Shown here: in pieces, positions 9,640 to 20,716 of the stretch
How the letters are laid out: each line of letters begins with the position of its first letter
Numbering within the stretch: the stretch's first letter is position 1
From: Phaeodactylum tricornutum CCAP 1055/1
Taxonomy: Eukaryota; Bacillariophyta; Bacillariophyceae; Surirellales; Neidiaceae
NCBI RefSeq assembly: GCF_000150955.2
Contig: NC_011675.1
Coordinates: forward strand, 220,705 to 259,753
Direction: 5' to 3'
DNA: 39,049 nucleotides
The notes under the pieces: model-generated
Told to the model about the DNA's origin: nothing
Databases searched by the model: none
Seen by the model: the letters and a program-made list of their open reading frames with translations, nothing else
Translations under genes and position numbers: made by a program

Positions 9640-11370
9640 ATGGCGAACATTAAAAATCTGGACAAATCTGGTGGTATTCCAGATTACGAGGACTTAGACC
9701 TGGCTTTCGATGATCTTCTGGAATCTGAAAACGATCCTACAATCTTTCGTAAACCGACTCCGAGTTCGATCGAAAACGACGGTGAATTGACTGGGAGCAA
9801 GCAGAGAAAAGACAGTCTGCCTGACGAATCATCGCATGATTACATATTGGGAACTCTAGTTGTCCGCGTAGTAGCCGCACGAGACTTAGAGCCTGCTAGC
9901 AAGCATAGTTTGGGCAAGATGATTTTTGGAGGAGCGCACCATTCGAGAAACAAGGGATCAGCCAACCCGTATGCATCCGTGCGCTTCGGCAGTACGACTC
10001 AGAGAACTTCGGAGGTTTTTGATACCGTGAACCCAATTTGGCCGAGATCGGAAACAATGTACATGGATGTCTCTCATCCTAGAATTCCGGATCACGCTAC
10101 ACAACAGCCAAAATCGGGTACAGTCCCGTCAATTGTCGCGACAACGGAAAGTTCAACGCAGATCTATGAACAGCCCGGTAACCCCCCTCAAAAGCCAAAA
10201 GCGTCCACAAGCTTAGCGACGCATAGCATTTTTGAAAAAGAACAAGTCGAATCTATGCTAGAAATGAATGAAGCAAAAGATCTTTACAAACCATCTCGGC
10301 CTATTTTAACGGTTGCTATCTTCCACGCCAATGAAATAGGTACTTTGAAGAAGTACAACCCATCGAAAGGCGATAGCGATGATCTCTTTTTAGGAATGGT
10401 TGCAATTGATTTGACGCCAGTATTGACTGGGAAAACAACTATATTTGACCAGTGGTTGCCTCTAACAGGCACTGAAAGTACCCGTACTACGGTGCGAATT
10501 GTCTGTGAGTATGAAGCGAGCGATACCGCGCCCCAGTCACTAGATTGGGTTCATTTTACTAGATTTTGTGATCCCGCCGATTTTTACCCGGCTCATGGTG
10601 ATCGCTTGTATAAAGTGGAAAGTTGTGACGGTGACAATGTCACATTGTCATGGACGAGTTCGGAAGGTTGGGTGTCATCGTTTGTGGTACATCGCAACAT
10701 GTTGGTGTGCGCCGCACGGCATCAAGGGCCTATAGAATTTTATCAAGACGAGATTCAGTCAATTGCAGAGAGATTGGGTCACTCTCCGATGGTTGACACT
10801 GTTCAAGAGACTCTCCGTACGCTTCCCGACGAAGGATTAGTATCAGTTAGTGTCGACATATTCCGAGGTGGAACGTCGCTCCTTAACCGATGGCTCGATC
10901 AAGGTGTTCGTACGATCATTGACGACATCAAATTCGCGACAAATATCGATGGACGACACAATCCTAATTTTGAAGACAGCTTAGCTACCGATACGCTTGA
11001 TGAAGCCAGCGATTCCATATCCCAGGCAGCATTTGCTAGACACTCGGTGGAAAAGTCCGAAGTCGAGTCTGCTATGGGAACAAACTTACAGCCCCTTCCC
11101 AATATGCCAGCGTGTCCCATCACAGGGGAGCCCATGATTGATCCCGTCGTTGCCGCCGATGGCCACACATATGAGCGCTTTGCCATAGCACGCTGGCTTC
11201 ATGAGAGCGACAAAAGTCCGCTGACGGGCTCAATCTTACCACACAAAAGTCTTGTTCCGAACTACATGCTGGTGTCAAGCCTTCAAGAATGTGCCGTAAT
11301 TTCTGTCGAGGAGGATCTACCAGTTGGTAACGACGACGGACCACTGGTAGAAGTAGTACGGGATGTGTAG
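9640..11370 (+). CDS. C2-domain and U-box protein (probable E3 ubiquitin ligase)
   Basis: A single exon of 576 codons, starting at an ATG in good context (GACCATGGC). Residues about 71-295 look like a C2 domain: GTLVVRVVAARDLEP, NPYASVRFGS, EVFDTVNPIWPRSETMYM, then after a ~65-residue insert LTVAIFHANEIG, DDLFLGMVAIDLTPVLTGK and WLPLTG. C2 domains bind membranes or proteins, often with calcium. The middle (about 305-420) starts DPADFYPAHGDRLYKVES and is not recognised. Residues about 491-550 are a U-box: CPITGEPMIDPVVAADGHTYER, AIARWLHESDKSPLTGSIL, LVPNYMLVSSLQE. The U-box is a zinc-free RING-like fold that recruits E2 ubiquitin-conjugating enzymes. A membrane-recruited E3 ligase is the natural inference. 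It converges on the DHFR gene with only 25 bp between stop codons, so the 3' UTRs must overlap. Confidence 0.85.
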   Translation: MANIKNLDKSGGIPDYEDLDLAFDDLLESENDPTIFRKPTPSSIENDGELTGSKQRKDSLPDESSHDYILGTLVVRVVAARDLEPASKHSLGKMIFGGAHHSRNKGSANPYASVRFGSTTQRTSEVFDTVNPIWPRSETMYMDVSHPRIPDHATQQPKSGTVPSIVATTESSTQIYEQPGNPPQKPKASTSLATHSIFEKEQVESMLEMNEAKDLYKPSRPILTVAIFHANEIGTLKKYNPSKGDSDDLFLGMVAIDLTPVLTGKTTIFDQWLPLTGTESTRTTVRIVCEYEASDTAPQSLDWVHFTRFCDPADFYPAHGDRLYKVESCDGDNVTLSWTSSEGWVSSFVVHRNMLVCAARHQGPIEFYQDEIQSIAERLGHSPMVDTVQETLRTLPDEGLVSVSVDIFRGGTSLLNRWLDQGVRTIIDDIKFATNIDGRHNPNFEDSLATDTLDEASDSISQAAFARHSVEKSEVESAMGTNLQPLPNMPACPITGEPMIDPVVAADGHTYERFAIARWLHESDKSPLTGSILPHKSLVPNYMLVSSLQECAVISVEEDLPVGNDDGPLVEVVRDV

Positions 11371-11395
11371 GGATTCAGCACCTCCGTCCTTTCGT

Positions 11396-12084
11396 TTATC
11401 TCTTGCCCTTGAGTCTTTCGAAAGTATAAGTTGTATAGCTGAGGTCTGCATCTTGGTGATTACTCTTCGATACTTCCTTAAATTTGTTGTCCCATCGATA
11501 ATTTGCCGGAAAGCGGGCCAGGTCTAGAGCTGGTTGCCCGTCTGCAGTTGTAACTGCTATGTCGGTGTTCAATACAGTCAAACATAGTGTCATGCACGAT
11601 GGATGCAACAAAGATTCATGGTATAAACTCTCGCCGCCAGCGATCCAACATGAGATGTTGCCGTTGCTTAAATCAAAATCTCCCCCTTCAGACAGGTGCC
11701 GTGCTACATTTAATGCCTCCGGAAATGATCGTGCTAGTTTCAACCGATCTGTCTCAAACTCATCTGGTAGAGATTTTGAGATGATGATGCAATTTGCCGA
11801 ATGAGAAACATGGCTCTGTTGTGGATCTTCAATGAATGTTTTCCGTCCAATAATCAGAATTTTGTCCTTGGTGAGTAATTTAAACATTTTACGATCCCCG
11901 GGCAAGTTCCAAGGTAGCTTGCCGCCAACTCCAATCACGCGATTGCGAGCCATGGCAGCAACGACACCAAATCGATGGATTGGATCTAGTTTCTAAAAGA
12001 TTGCATTTGATATCAGTTGTTAGGGTTCTTCGAAGCAAAATAAAACAAATGAGTTGCACTTACTTTTTCTTGCGCGGGTTTCAT
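11396..12084 (-). CDS. Dihydrofolate reductase, stand-alone
   Basis: Exons at 12084-12064 and 11992-11396 flank a 71-bp intron (GTAAGT...CTTTTAG), giving 205 residues. The splice yields IHRFGVVAAMARNRVIGVGG, the canonical DHFR first strand; a start at the internal ATG at 11953 would delete that strand. DHFR reduces dihydrofolate to tetrahydrofolate with NADPH. Motifs: GKLPWNLPGDRKMFKLLT with the catalytic acid Asp40, IIGRKTF, the AGGESLY glycine pair that binds NADPH, and a final YTTYTFERL strand. The frame stays open upstream to an ATG at 12393, which would add 103 residues without a recognisable domain, so the longer start is possible. The stop follows directly on the last DHFR strand. No thymidylate synthase domain follows, although most stramenopiles are known for a fused DHFR-TS. 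Confidence 0.87.
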
Positions 12085-12660
12085 TTCCTTGGAGCTTTTA
12101 TCTGAGTTGCTTTTATTCGGGGAAAAGGATGGGGCGCACCAAGACAACTCTTTGACTGACAAGCACCGAACGGTCAGCTGCACCACACAACCCGAGCTGA
12201 TTTCGCCATTTCTACCGAAAAAGAATATCCGCGAAAGCATGGACCAGAGACCGATGATACTTGCGTGTTTAGATCGACCAGTTTTCAGTGGACGACCATC
12301 GTCGAAAAAAGAAGGAAATAAAGTGCACGAACCACACAGGCTGTAAAGAAGGAGTCGTGAGTTTCGTTTACGGTTCGGTCCGGTCCGTCCCACTTGACGT
12401 ACTGTATATGTGATTGAAACAGTCTAGTTTTGTATGATGGCAATTTTCCTATTTCTTGTGTCCTATGACAGCCAGCATAGCCTGCCTGGCCTTCGGTTCC
12501 GAACGATCCGGCAATGGAAGGCTGAAAACAAAAAGAACGAGAAAAAAAGAGAGAACCGAGCAGAAAACTGAACTCGAGAAAGATAACCGCAACTGAAAAC
12601 TCGCCGAACGAAGCATTCTTCCGTACAACTAACTGCCTCTGCCCAAACCACTGAAAAGAA

Positions 12661-13094
12661 ATGACGAAAGAACCAAAATCAAGCGGCGGCTTAAAGGGCT
12701 TGCTGCAGAGAACCGGAAAGTTTTTCTACACCACAGGTGTGTACGCTCGTGATAAGGGCTCTACGGCATTCAAATGGGGATATCAAGTTGGAGGCCAGGT
12801 TGCCTTTGCCGTGGCGACTACGTCTATGGTAATGCTGATGCCATTACTTTTCGAAATTGCTCGGGAGGGCCAGGTGCGTGTGACGACTTGATGCAACATA
12901 ATTTACTTTCAAAACCTTTTTCGGTCCTGATTCTCACAGCTCATTTTGAACTTCCCCTTTAGATGCTAGAATCAGAACGAGCGCAGGTCAAAGATTACAA
13001 GGGCCGTGGGTATTCGGATCGGCAGCTGCAAGAGTTGGGTTTCAGCGAAGCCGCACTACATACGCCGTCCGTCGCTTCTTTGAATAAAAAGTAG
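12661..13094 (+). CDS. TOM22/TOM9-like mitochondrial import receptor subunit
   Basis: Exons at 12661-12873 and 12963-13094 flank an 89-bp intron (GTGCGT...CCTTTAG), giving 114 residues. The ORF start is an ATG after an A-rich leader. A basic N-terminus precedes the conserved core: YARDKGSTAFKWGYQVGG, then a membrane span at about 44-64 (GQVAFAVATTSMVMLMPLLF), then EIAREGQMLESE. That arrangement, with a Lys/Trp before the span, a Pro inside it and E-x-x-REGQ-x-x-E after it, is the Tom22/plant Tom9 signature. Tom22 organises the outer-membrane translocase and has a single tail-type membrane helix. The short cytosolic acidic region of fungal Tom22 is absent, as in plant Tom9. The ~40-residue C-terminal extension (YKGRGYSDRQLQELGFSEA) is longer than in plants and unrecognised. 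Confidence 0.72.
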
Positions 13095-14105
13095 ACTTTC
13101 AAGGTTGATGCCATTTCTCTCTTGCGTGCCATCTCAACCAGTCCTAGGTGTGGATACCATAGTTATGTCCCTACTCGGGTTTCACTGAAGAAGAGGTCAA
13201 GATTTTCCTCTCGGACTAAAAGATGAGAATAATAAAAAGCACATATGCGCGGAATGTGCCCCTAGGTAGTTTACAGTAAGAACAGATCCAGTAGAATCTA
13301 AATCATGTGGATGTGGACTAACTGTAAAAGTGAGTTGGATTGGTCACATTAGCGTAGTGGACAAGTTCAGTTGCTCGGTATATTTGCTTTGATCCAATCA
13401 TGACGTTCAAAACAGACCGCTAAGCGGGTACAGAATGTCATTTGCATGGAAGTGCATTTCTTTGTGGCCAGAACATGGTACTTTCCGCCTGATCGACCCA
13501 GAAAAGGGAATTTTCTCTTATGAGTTTCATCGCGCAGTGAAGTCTTTGTCACAGTCAGCTCGTCGCCTTTTGTGAATATTTTTGTTTTGTGTGGAGGCTA
13601 CGTTCTCGCAATGACGCAAGTCCGATACTCTATGTGTCGGGAGAATGTCACTATTGAATCATATTGTTAAAAAAGCATTCTTTCTACGTCTGGTCTCTTC
13701 ACCGATATAGTATATGTCATCCATAGGTTTTCGAAGTATCAAAGCCCTAACTAAATCATCCATATCTTTATACTCACTAAGTAACTCAGAAACACGAAAC
13801 CAGATGGTGTTGCTATTGCCAGAAAAACAGATGGCCATCTGCAGTTTCTATTTGGCCAACTGCAGAGTGATACTCGTCGATATGAATGCCTTGGGCAAGC
13901 GAAACACTCTGTTACCCCTCGCTTTCTTTGGACTTGAAGGTATCGAGTTACAAGTTGATCGCCATCATTACATCAAAGAGCAACGGTAGGGACTGAAAGG
14001 ACCAAGGAAGATTACTCACGCTCACTGTCGATCAAGTAAAGACAGCAGTATACCTTGCGAGGGTCACTGGTTAACGCTTTTAGGTAGAAGCTGAAAAGTG
14101 CCATC
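13095..14105. other. Intergenic region upstream of the bZIP-PAS gene
   Basis: About 1 kb. The longest open frame (91 codons, plus, 13714-13989) has no recognisable domain and I do not support it as a gene. ACAGT-type motifs occur at 13271 (TTACAGTAA) and 13549 (TCACAGTCA). Confidence 0.4.
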
Positions 14106-16564
14106 GTGGCGTCAGGTTGCCAACGCGAAGACTTTGTCGTTTTGAGTATTGCAGGGTGTAATATGGGTGAAACCGCGCACGGAGCTGCGAGGAAAGGGAC
14201 GCAGACGCCATCCGTTGCTGGTCCATTTCTGATTAAGCAAAATGGCACCGATTTTGCTGGTCCTGCACACCAACAAGGTCAACGACAACCCGCGACGCAG
14301 CGTCAATCATCTGCCACCAGCGTATCAGACGAAAAAACATTAGCGTTGCTGCACCTTACGGCACCTTCACGCGCTTTTCCGTCCAGTGGTCCCTGTAGGT
14401 TGCTTTCACAGATACCCGCTTCGGGAACAAATACTACTGGTGTTTTGCACGCTGGACATGGTAATGCGGCACTTCAATTGGCTGCTCTACTTCACGCAAA
14501 TGGAGGAAATCTTGTTCAATCTTTGACCAATTCATACCGCGAAATCGGAGCCTCCAACATCGCCTCAATACCGGTGGAAAAATCGGCCGGTTTGTTGACA
14601 GCTCCTAGCGCTGGATTTCAATCTACTCCGGCTCCCGGTTTGTTTGTAAGCGCAACACTTCCTGTTTTTGGTGGAAATCCTCATACTAGCTCGTCGAATG
14701 GGATTTCAGAAGGAATGGATAAATGGCCATTGGAACAACTTGGTAGGTGGATTTGCCAGTACCACATGTCCTAGAATTTTTTGTCTCATTCGATGTGCCG
14801 TTCCCCGCTCTATCATTGTGTGTTCACACAGAACAACACGTAAAGATGTTGCATAGACTCAACCAGACTGTACCTCAGAGCATTGCTATCTTGCTTTCAG
14901 ATGCAAGGAGAAAAGAGGAGAAACGGAACGCCAAGCGCGTGGCCAACAGGAGATCGGCTAGCTCATCACGACTACGAAAGAAAACTCTAGTTAAAGAGAT
15001 GACGGAAATGAATGCTCACCTGAAGCGCCAAGCACTTATTCTAGCTCTTCTTCCTGATTTAGTTATTGTTGTCGATCGAGAAGGTATCATCACGTTTTGC
15101 AGCGCGCAAGTGGAGCGCGTGCTTAAGCACAAGATCGATGACTTGATTGGTGTGCCTCTCACAGATCTACTCGTTCCAAACTCTCGGGGAAAGCTTAGCT
15201 TTTTGGTTGAGCAGCTTGTAGATTTCGACAAGGTGGCAAACACTCAGGCTTCACCGGCGAAGAACGGTGCAAACTGTGCCAAGGAGGAAAGTAATGTCGA
15301 AGCTAAAGCAGGCACGTCGATAAGCGATGCGGCTCTCGGATATGATCCTGTCTTCCCGCTGTCAATTGTAAAGGTCAAGGCTATTTGCGATGTTGAGTGC
15401 AAAAACAATTCAGATAGCTCAACCAGGAACCAGCTTGGAAACAGAATACCGTCGTCGTTGACAAATAGCCAATCGCTCAGTCGATCTCCGACAACATCAT
15501 CAATGGAAAATAGTGGATCTGATGCGGACGCTCAAATTGCTCGTTCTGGAAAAGATGCAAAAAAGAGTGACAGGTCTGAAAAAGCAGCACTTAGCAGTGA
15601 TAATTCCAATTCGAGTTATGTGACTGACACTAAGAAGTTGCAAAAGGCCAATGCAAACTTGGTTAGGAATGTTCGGTGGCACAATAAGAAAATGAAAGAC
15701 CAGGAATTGGTTGAGCAATTAGGAACAGCTTTCAAAGATGATGTGATCGGCGCTGATGTAACGGCGAACAACGCATCAGCTAGATTGTCTTCTCTTCAAC
15801 ATAGACCAGAACCCTCTTCATCAGGGGATGACTCTGGTTACCGAGAATCGAACGGCTCAAGAGATGAGACATCGTCTTCCAGTGACTCATCCGAGTCCAA
15901 CGGTAAGAATAACCATTTGAAATATTGCTTCCCGTGGACGAGGCATCGAAATCTCTCACATTTTACAACAGGACGACCAAAACCGATTGCTCCCACTTGC
16001 AATGTCTGTCTAATTAAGAACGATTTGACAACGCTATGGTGTGAGGTTACTTCGTCGATCCGAACAGCGGAATTAAATAAGGAGAGCGACGCTTCTTCAC
16101 GGGAGGAAACGAAATCGAGGTCGACCTCGAAGGCGTCATTAGAAGCGAAATCTCTTTATGCATCCGCAGAAGTCGAAAGCATGACATCAAGCAGAGAAGA
16201 AGTGATAGAGCTTTTGCTCTGTCTGCGTCCTATTCGAGATGGCGAAATGGTGGACGAGCAGTATCGCTTTGTTCCTCGAGACAACCTGCGATTAAATCCC
16301 TTCGTTTCAGAAAGTAGTAAAGCTTCCAGTGGGGACGAAGTGTATGATAAGTTTTCCACAAGTGAGGAGCAGCACATTTATTCACAGTCAAGACCACCAA
16401 AGAAAAGACTCAAACTGTCATGCGCGAAGGATTGCACCGATGACCGACGCAATACAGAACATGTTTGCATAGGAGAAGACAAGGCTGTGATCGAATCACT
16501 AATGCTCATGTCTAGCGAACTGCCAAAGAAACTAAGGGCATGTGAGAGAAAGTATCACGGATAG
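14106..16564 (+). CDS. bZIP-PAS transcription factor
   Basis: Exons at 14106-14742 and 14901-16564 flank a 158-bp intron (GTAGGT...TTTCAG), giving 766 residues. The splice joins WPLEQL to DARRKEEKRNAKR, right at the start of the bZIP basic region. Residues ~1-212 are Ala/Ser/Gln-rich, a probable activation region. The basic region is 213-240 with the invariant N-x7-R spacing (NRRSASSSR) followed by LRKK, then a short zipper to ~258. A PAS half-domain follows at once (LPDLVIVVDREGIITFCSAQ, ...LIGVPLTDLLVP, ~258-305). The other PAS half appears only at ~586 onward (LTTLWCEVTSSIRT, later EEVIELLLCLRPIRDGEM, ~644). Between them lie ~270 mostly Ser/Asn/Lys-rich residues. bZIP-PAS proteins are known in diatoms as metabolic and light/CO2 regulators; the ligand of this PAS is unknown. 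It converges on LIG4 with an 80-bp gap. Confidence 0.88.
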
Positions 16565-16644
16565 TTCAGCACATCGTAGCCTAACGAGTAGCGTCTTTGT
16601 CTAACTATGCTGAGGTGATTCTTTCTAATTTATATCCGAATAGC

Positions 16645-19600
16645 TCAACGTGCGTGACTTGGCCACTGAGCGCGGATCCAATTTGGCGTTACGAAGAGAA
16701 TATCATGGCTTAAGTTGTGCTTGATTTGAAGATCATCTAGGATTCTCTTGAAAGCTGTACCTTGTTCTCGGTTTTCGAAAAGATCTAGTGACATGCCTCT
16801 TTTGTGTTTAACTATGTCATGAACAATCATATGACAGACAACATGGGTCAGATCTTTTCGTGGCTCTCGCACCACAACAGCCCCCATCATTCGAGCGAGC
16901 GGAAGTACAGACTCAATCGTGTCGTCATTAACAGTGACAGGACAGACAACGCTTGGTATGACGTTAGATGGAGTGTCAGCCTTCACTGATTTAAAGGGGC
17001 CGACTGATTGGACGCGGCAAGATAGAATACAACGTTCCATCGTAGGAAGGCAGGAAAATACCCTCTCTCTCCAATCACCTAAGAAAAAACTGTCGGATCC
17101 CGTTCGTTTTCTTTTCGACGTCAAACCTAAAGCCCTACGAAGAGAGCTTTTGGAAGACAAATCAGCCATAAATTCCAGTTCCTCTGCTTCAATTTGCGCT
17201 CTTTTAAGAAAGTCGAGCATTGTAGGGTTGAACATTAAAGCACTTGTTGATACATCCGCGTCTCCTAAATGACTTTGGACGAAAGAAAAAACGAACGTCC
17301 ACCGCAGTACACCGGCGGACCCAGCAATTCGACGATATCTGTCAGTTTCTTTCGTCCGCCTGTCTAGAGACGTTCTCGCCCGATTAATAGCTTGGATGTA
17401 TGTGATAACGCGCGCATCAGTTTCACTGCCTCCTATCACAAACATGCTTGAATCTGGATTCAGCAAGACTTTTCCGTTGTGTCTTGCTATAAAGTGTTTG
17501 ACGTCATTGCTGCTTCTGACTGACAAGGCTTTTTCTAGCCAGCCCTCTTCTGTTGCTTCATCGACTGCGACGTCGTCCGAATCTATTGAGTACCTTCCAT
17601 CCAGTACATGGAACGACAACCCAGTGAGGACCTTGCTTTCTGAAAGCATCACCTGTTGACTTGTGGGCACTAGGAGAAGCGTCTTCGATCGGCCGGTAGA
17701 ATTTTTTCTATTCTTTCCCTGGACATACTCCTCCTCGGTAAGAAAACGGCAGAACTGCTGCGCTTTGGCTCTGGTGAACGATTTCGTTGAGCAGATTCCA
17801 TTCGCTTCACCTTTACTTTCACATCTTTCTTTCAAAACTTGTTGCAAAATTTTTTGAAGACTCCGATCGCTTTCGACTTCTGTGGGATCCTTCGTATCCG
17901 CACCTATGCGTACCTTAACAATTCTTGGAAAGCGTAGGGTAAGACCGGATGGAAACGCCTCGCTGCTCACTATGTCTCCCGCGTTCAAAGTAAGAACACA
18001 TGAGTCAGATGGGTTGATCCATATGTCTGGGTAGTCTTCTTTTCTAAACCGCCATCTACCGTCCCGGCTATTGTTCTGATGAGACCGATCGGTAATGAAA
18101 TCAGGAAGCGCTTTTCCATGGTCCTCCTCACGAAACCAACGTCCATATTCCATCTTGCTCTCCTCCGCATTTGGATCAGGTCGATCGCATGGCGCGCGGA
18201 AGCCAGTTTCGTACAAAAGTTGAGAAAACGAGTTTCTATCCATAGAACCGGCGTTGACTTTGCACATGGGAAAATAGTATTCAGAATCACAAGAATCTGT
18301 ACATGCACAAAGGAAGCTCGATGGTTTGCCGGAGAGGCGAAGTCCGGAGGCAAAGTATGCGCCGATAATTACAACATCGAGATCGCTTGCAACGGATCCA
18401 TTGAAATAATCGGGTTTGAACTTGCGCCAGTATCCAAAACTTCGAGAAATTTTGTCGAGAATGTATGGAGTGGACAAGTCCTTGAAAAGGAGGCCTTCTA
18501 GCCTCATGTCCTCAACGACTTTTCGATAGTGGCTTTCTACAGCCTGAGCTCGAGCCTTGCGCATTAGTTCGTCACTCAATCCGTGTCTTCTCTGAGCATC
18601 GATTGTGCCTAGATCATTCTTGGGCTGGTGGAACATTCGTGCAATTGAATCCAAATCGCGAGCAGGAAATCCGCATTCCATTGTAGGATTGGAGAGTCTG
18701 AAATAATCATGTCCGGGAGAGGTTTGCCCGTTTGGTCGCACTACCACCGTCGGCACTATCTCGACCTCGTTATCTTGCTCGTCAATCAATTCATATAGAA
18801 TCTTTTTCCTTTCAAGGCATTCAAGGTCAACAATAGACCCACTTTGTTTCTTTGCTAAGGCAAAAGATGAGACGGTCTTCGATAAAAAATCAAGGGCGTG
18901 AGGACCATTGATATAAAGGACATCGAAAGCGATAAACTGGAGCCAACATTCCTCGCCTACTTCGTCACAGCGTGTGTTGTGAGTATTCCATGAATTCGAT
19001 GAGTTTATCCGCTTGACGTCGTTCTCGCCGTTGTGCAGATTGATATCGCGCTCATCCAGTATTCCAGCCTTTCGCATCCAACTGTACCGCATCTTCGCAA
19101 TTGTTCTGTTGTTGCCAAAAGGAACAGTTTCGTGGCGCTCGTTGTCCCATGCTAACACTTCGCCATCTAAAATGAGATCCAAATCGTGCTTTCCCACTGC
19201 TCGACGGAGAGCTGGCCCAAGTACCGGCGAATACAATTCACTGTGGGGAGTGCAATCAGTTTGTCAATAGATTTGGTTGTTTGTCAATTCAATGGGTGTG
19301 GTTTGCGTACCTGTACCAGTTGCCTTGCCGAGTATGAAGCTTAACGGTCCCATTTCGGAAATAATGCACGAGCAGGCGCTCACCATCTAGTTTTGTTTCG
19401 ATTGCAAACGTAGGAAATTTAAACGCCAAGCTCCTGATCACTGCCTCATACCTGTAGCACCTTTCTTCACCAGTAAAATCTCTATGCCGAGATGACATAT
19501 CTGACAACACAGTATGAAATCCGGTTCGTTCGGAAGCCATTGGCGAAAAAGGATTACCTAGTTGCACGTGTGTCAAATGAGTGCTTTTGAAATAAGGCGC

Positions 19601-20716
19601 CAAAGTTGACGGTGCTTCATCGTCGTCTCCGCCATCTTCAGCGAGGTTGTGACGCAACTCAAAGACGCCAGGTTGACAAAGCTTGTTGCAGACGGCTTTT
19701 AAACTGTTGTGTGCGCTCCAAAACGACGGGGCCAGCGGATGGTACCATGCAAGAATGACCGTCGAGCCCAACGTAATCTGTAGCCTCTCCAAGATGATAC
19801 GAATAATCCATTTGTGCTCTAATGGAGTTAAGCCGAGACAATGCAGCTTAGTGACCCAGTTTGCTTGGAGTTCTGCTTTGGACGCCGAATTCTTGGGTTT
19901 CAATTGGAAGTCGTTCAGCTCAGCTTCGCGGTTTCTCCAGTCATGATTAGATCTCGTTGGCGGCTTCCCAATTACCGCCAGCTCATCCAGGAGTGCATTC
20001 ACCTGTCCCACCGTGACACCTGATCCATTTTTCTGAAGTGATATACGTTTTTCCAAAACTTGCCGCAAAACTTCAGAGAAGTCCCCTGTTCCAGTGGACT
20101 TGGATCCAACGATATGTGGATCGGAGTAATACAACAATTTCTGGTAGTCGGTACTAGCTGGAGGTAATCCAAAAGCTCGACCGTAAGCCTTTGCCAATGT
20201 GTTTTCTTTGGTGAAAATTCGGCGTGAACCATCTCGTTCGGGTAATAGCAGACGAAGAATGGGGAACAGAGATTGTGGCGGATCGCTGGTCTTGGTGGGG
20301 CGTGAGATTTTTGAAATTAAGGCCGGCGGTAAAAGTCGTTTTAGTTTTGAGACCTTGTCTGGTGGATGGACTACATTTTGTGTTTTGAGTCGATAAAGAT
20401 ACTCCATTTGTTGAGACAGACGCGAAAACGAAACGGCGCTGGCCCTTTCGTAGGAAGGCTCCATGTAGGATGGCTTAGGACCAGCATCCGTGGTAGGATT
20501 ATCGACTTCAGCGAGGGGCTCATCCTCTACATCGTATTCATCATCCTCAATATCCAATAGAGGTCCATCGAAATAGTGTCTCTCATCCTGGTCTCCTCTT
20601 GCGTCTTCCCTAGAGGCAAGGTGGATACTATTGGGCATTGTGTTGGAATCGCAATTGTTCATTGCAGTGGAATCCTTATCAAACTCGAGGCAATTTCTGA
20701 AAGTTTCAGCTCCCAC
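16645..20716 (-). CDS. LIG4: DNA ligase IV (ATP-dependent, non-homologous end joining)
   Basis: Exons at 20716-19311 and 19240-16645 flank a 70-bp intron (GTACGC...CCACAG), giving 1333 residues. The splice reads QGNWYSELYSPVLGPALR. It seals double-strand breaks with XRCC4 in the nucleus. An acidic N-terminus (~1-80) precedes the ligase DNA-binding domain (SLFPILRLLLPERDGSRR, then KENTLAKAYGRAFGLPP). The adenylation domain carries motif I AIETKLDGERLLVHY (nucleophile about Lys442), motif III LDLILDGEVLAWD, WLQFIAFDVLYING, motif IV EGLLFKDL and motif V WRKFKPDYFNG. An OB-fold with FRKEDYPDIWINP follows, then RFPRIVKVR. The C-terminal ~400 residues contain two BRCT-like regions (LLLVPTSQQVMLSESKVLTG...; CILSCRVQSVG... 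to FVTPNWIRAQWP). Human LIG4 has 911 residues with Lys273, so this copy has ~170 extra N-terminal residues plus internal loops. The start is the first ATG of the frame. Confidence 0.93.

Noticed and set aside
13714-13989. 91-codon frame on the plus strand upstream of the bZIP-PAS gene
   Set aside because: No domain or targeting signal, and it sits in intergenic DNA with ACAGT-type motifs.
16560-16645. tRNA-like stretch between bZIP-PAS and LIG4
   Set aside because: No T-loop consensus and no complete cloverleaf could be traced.
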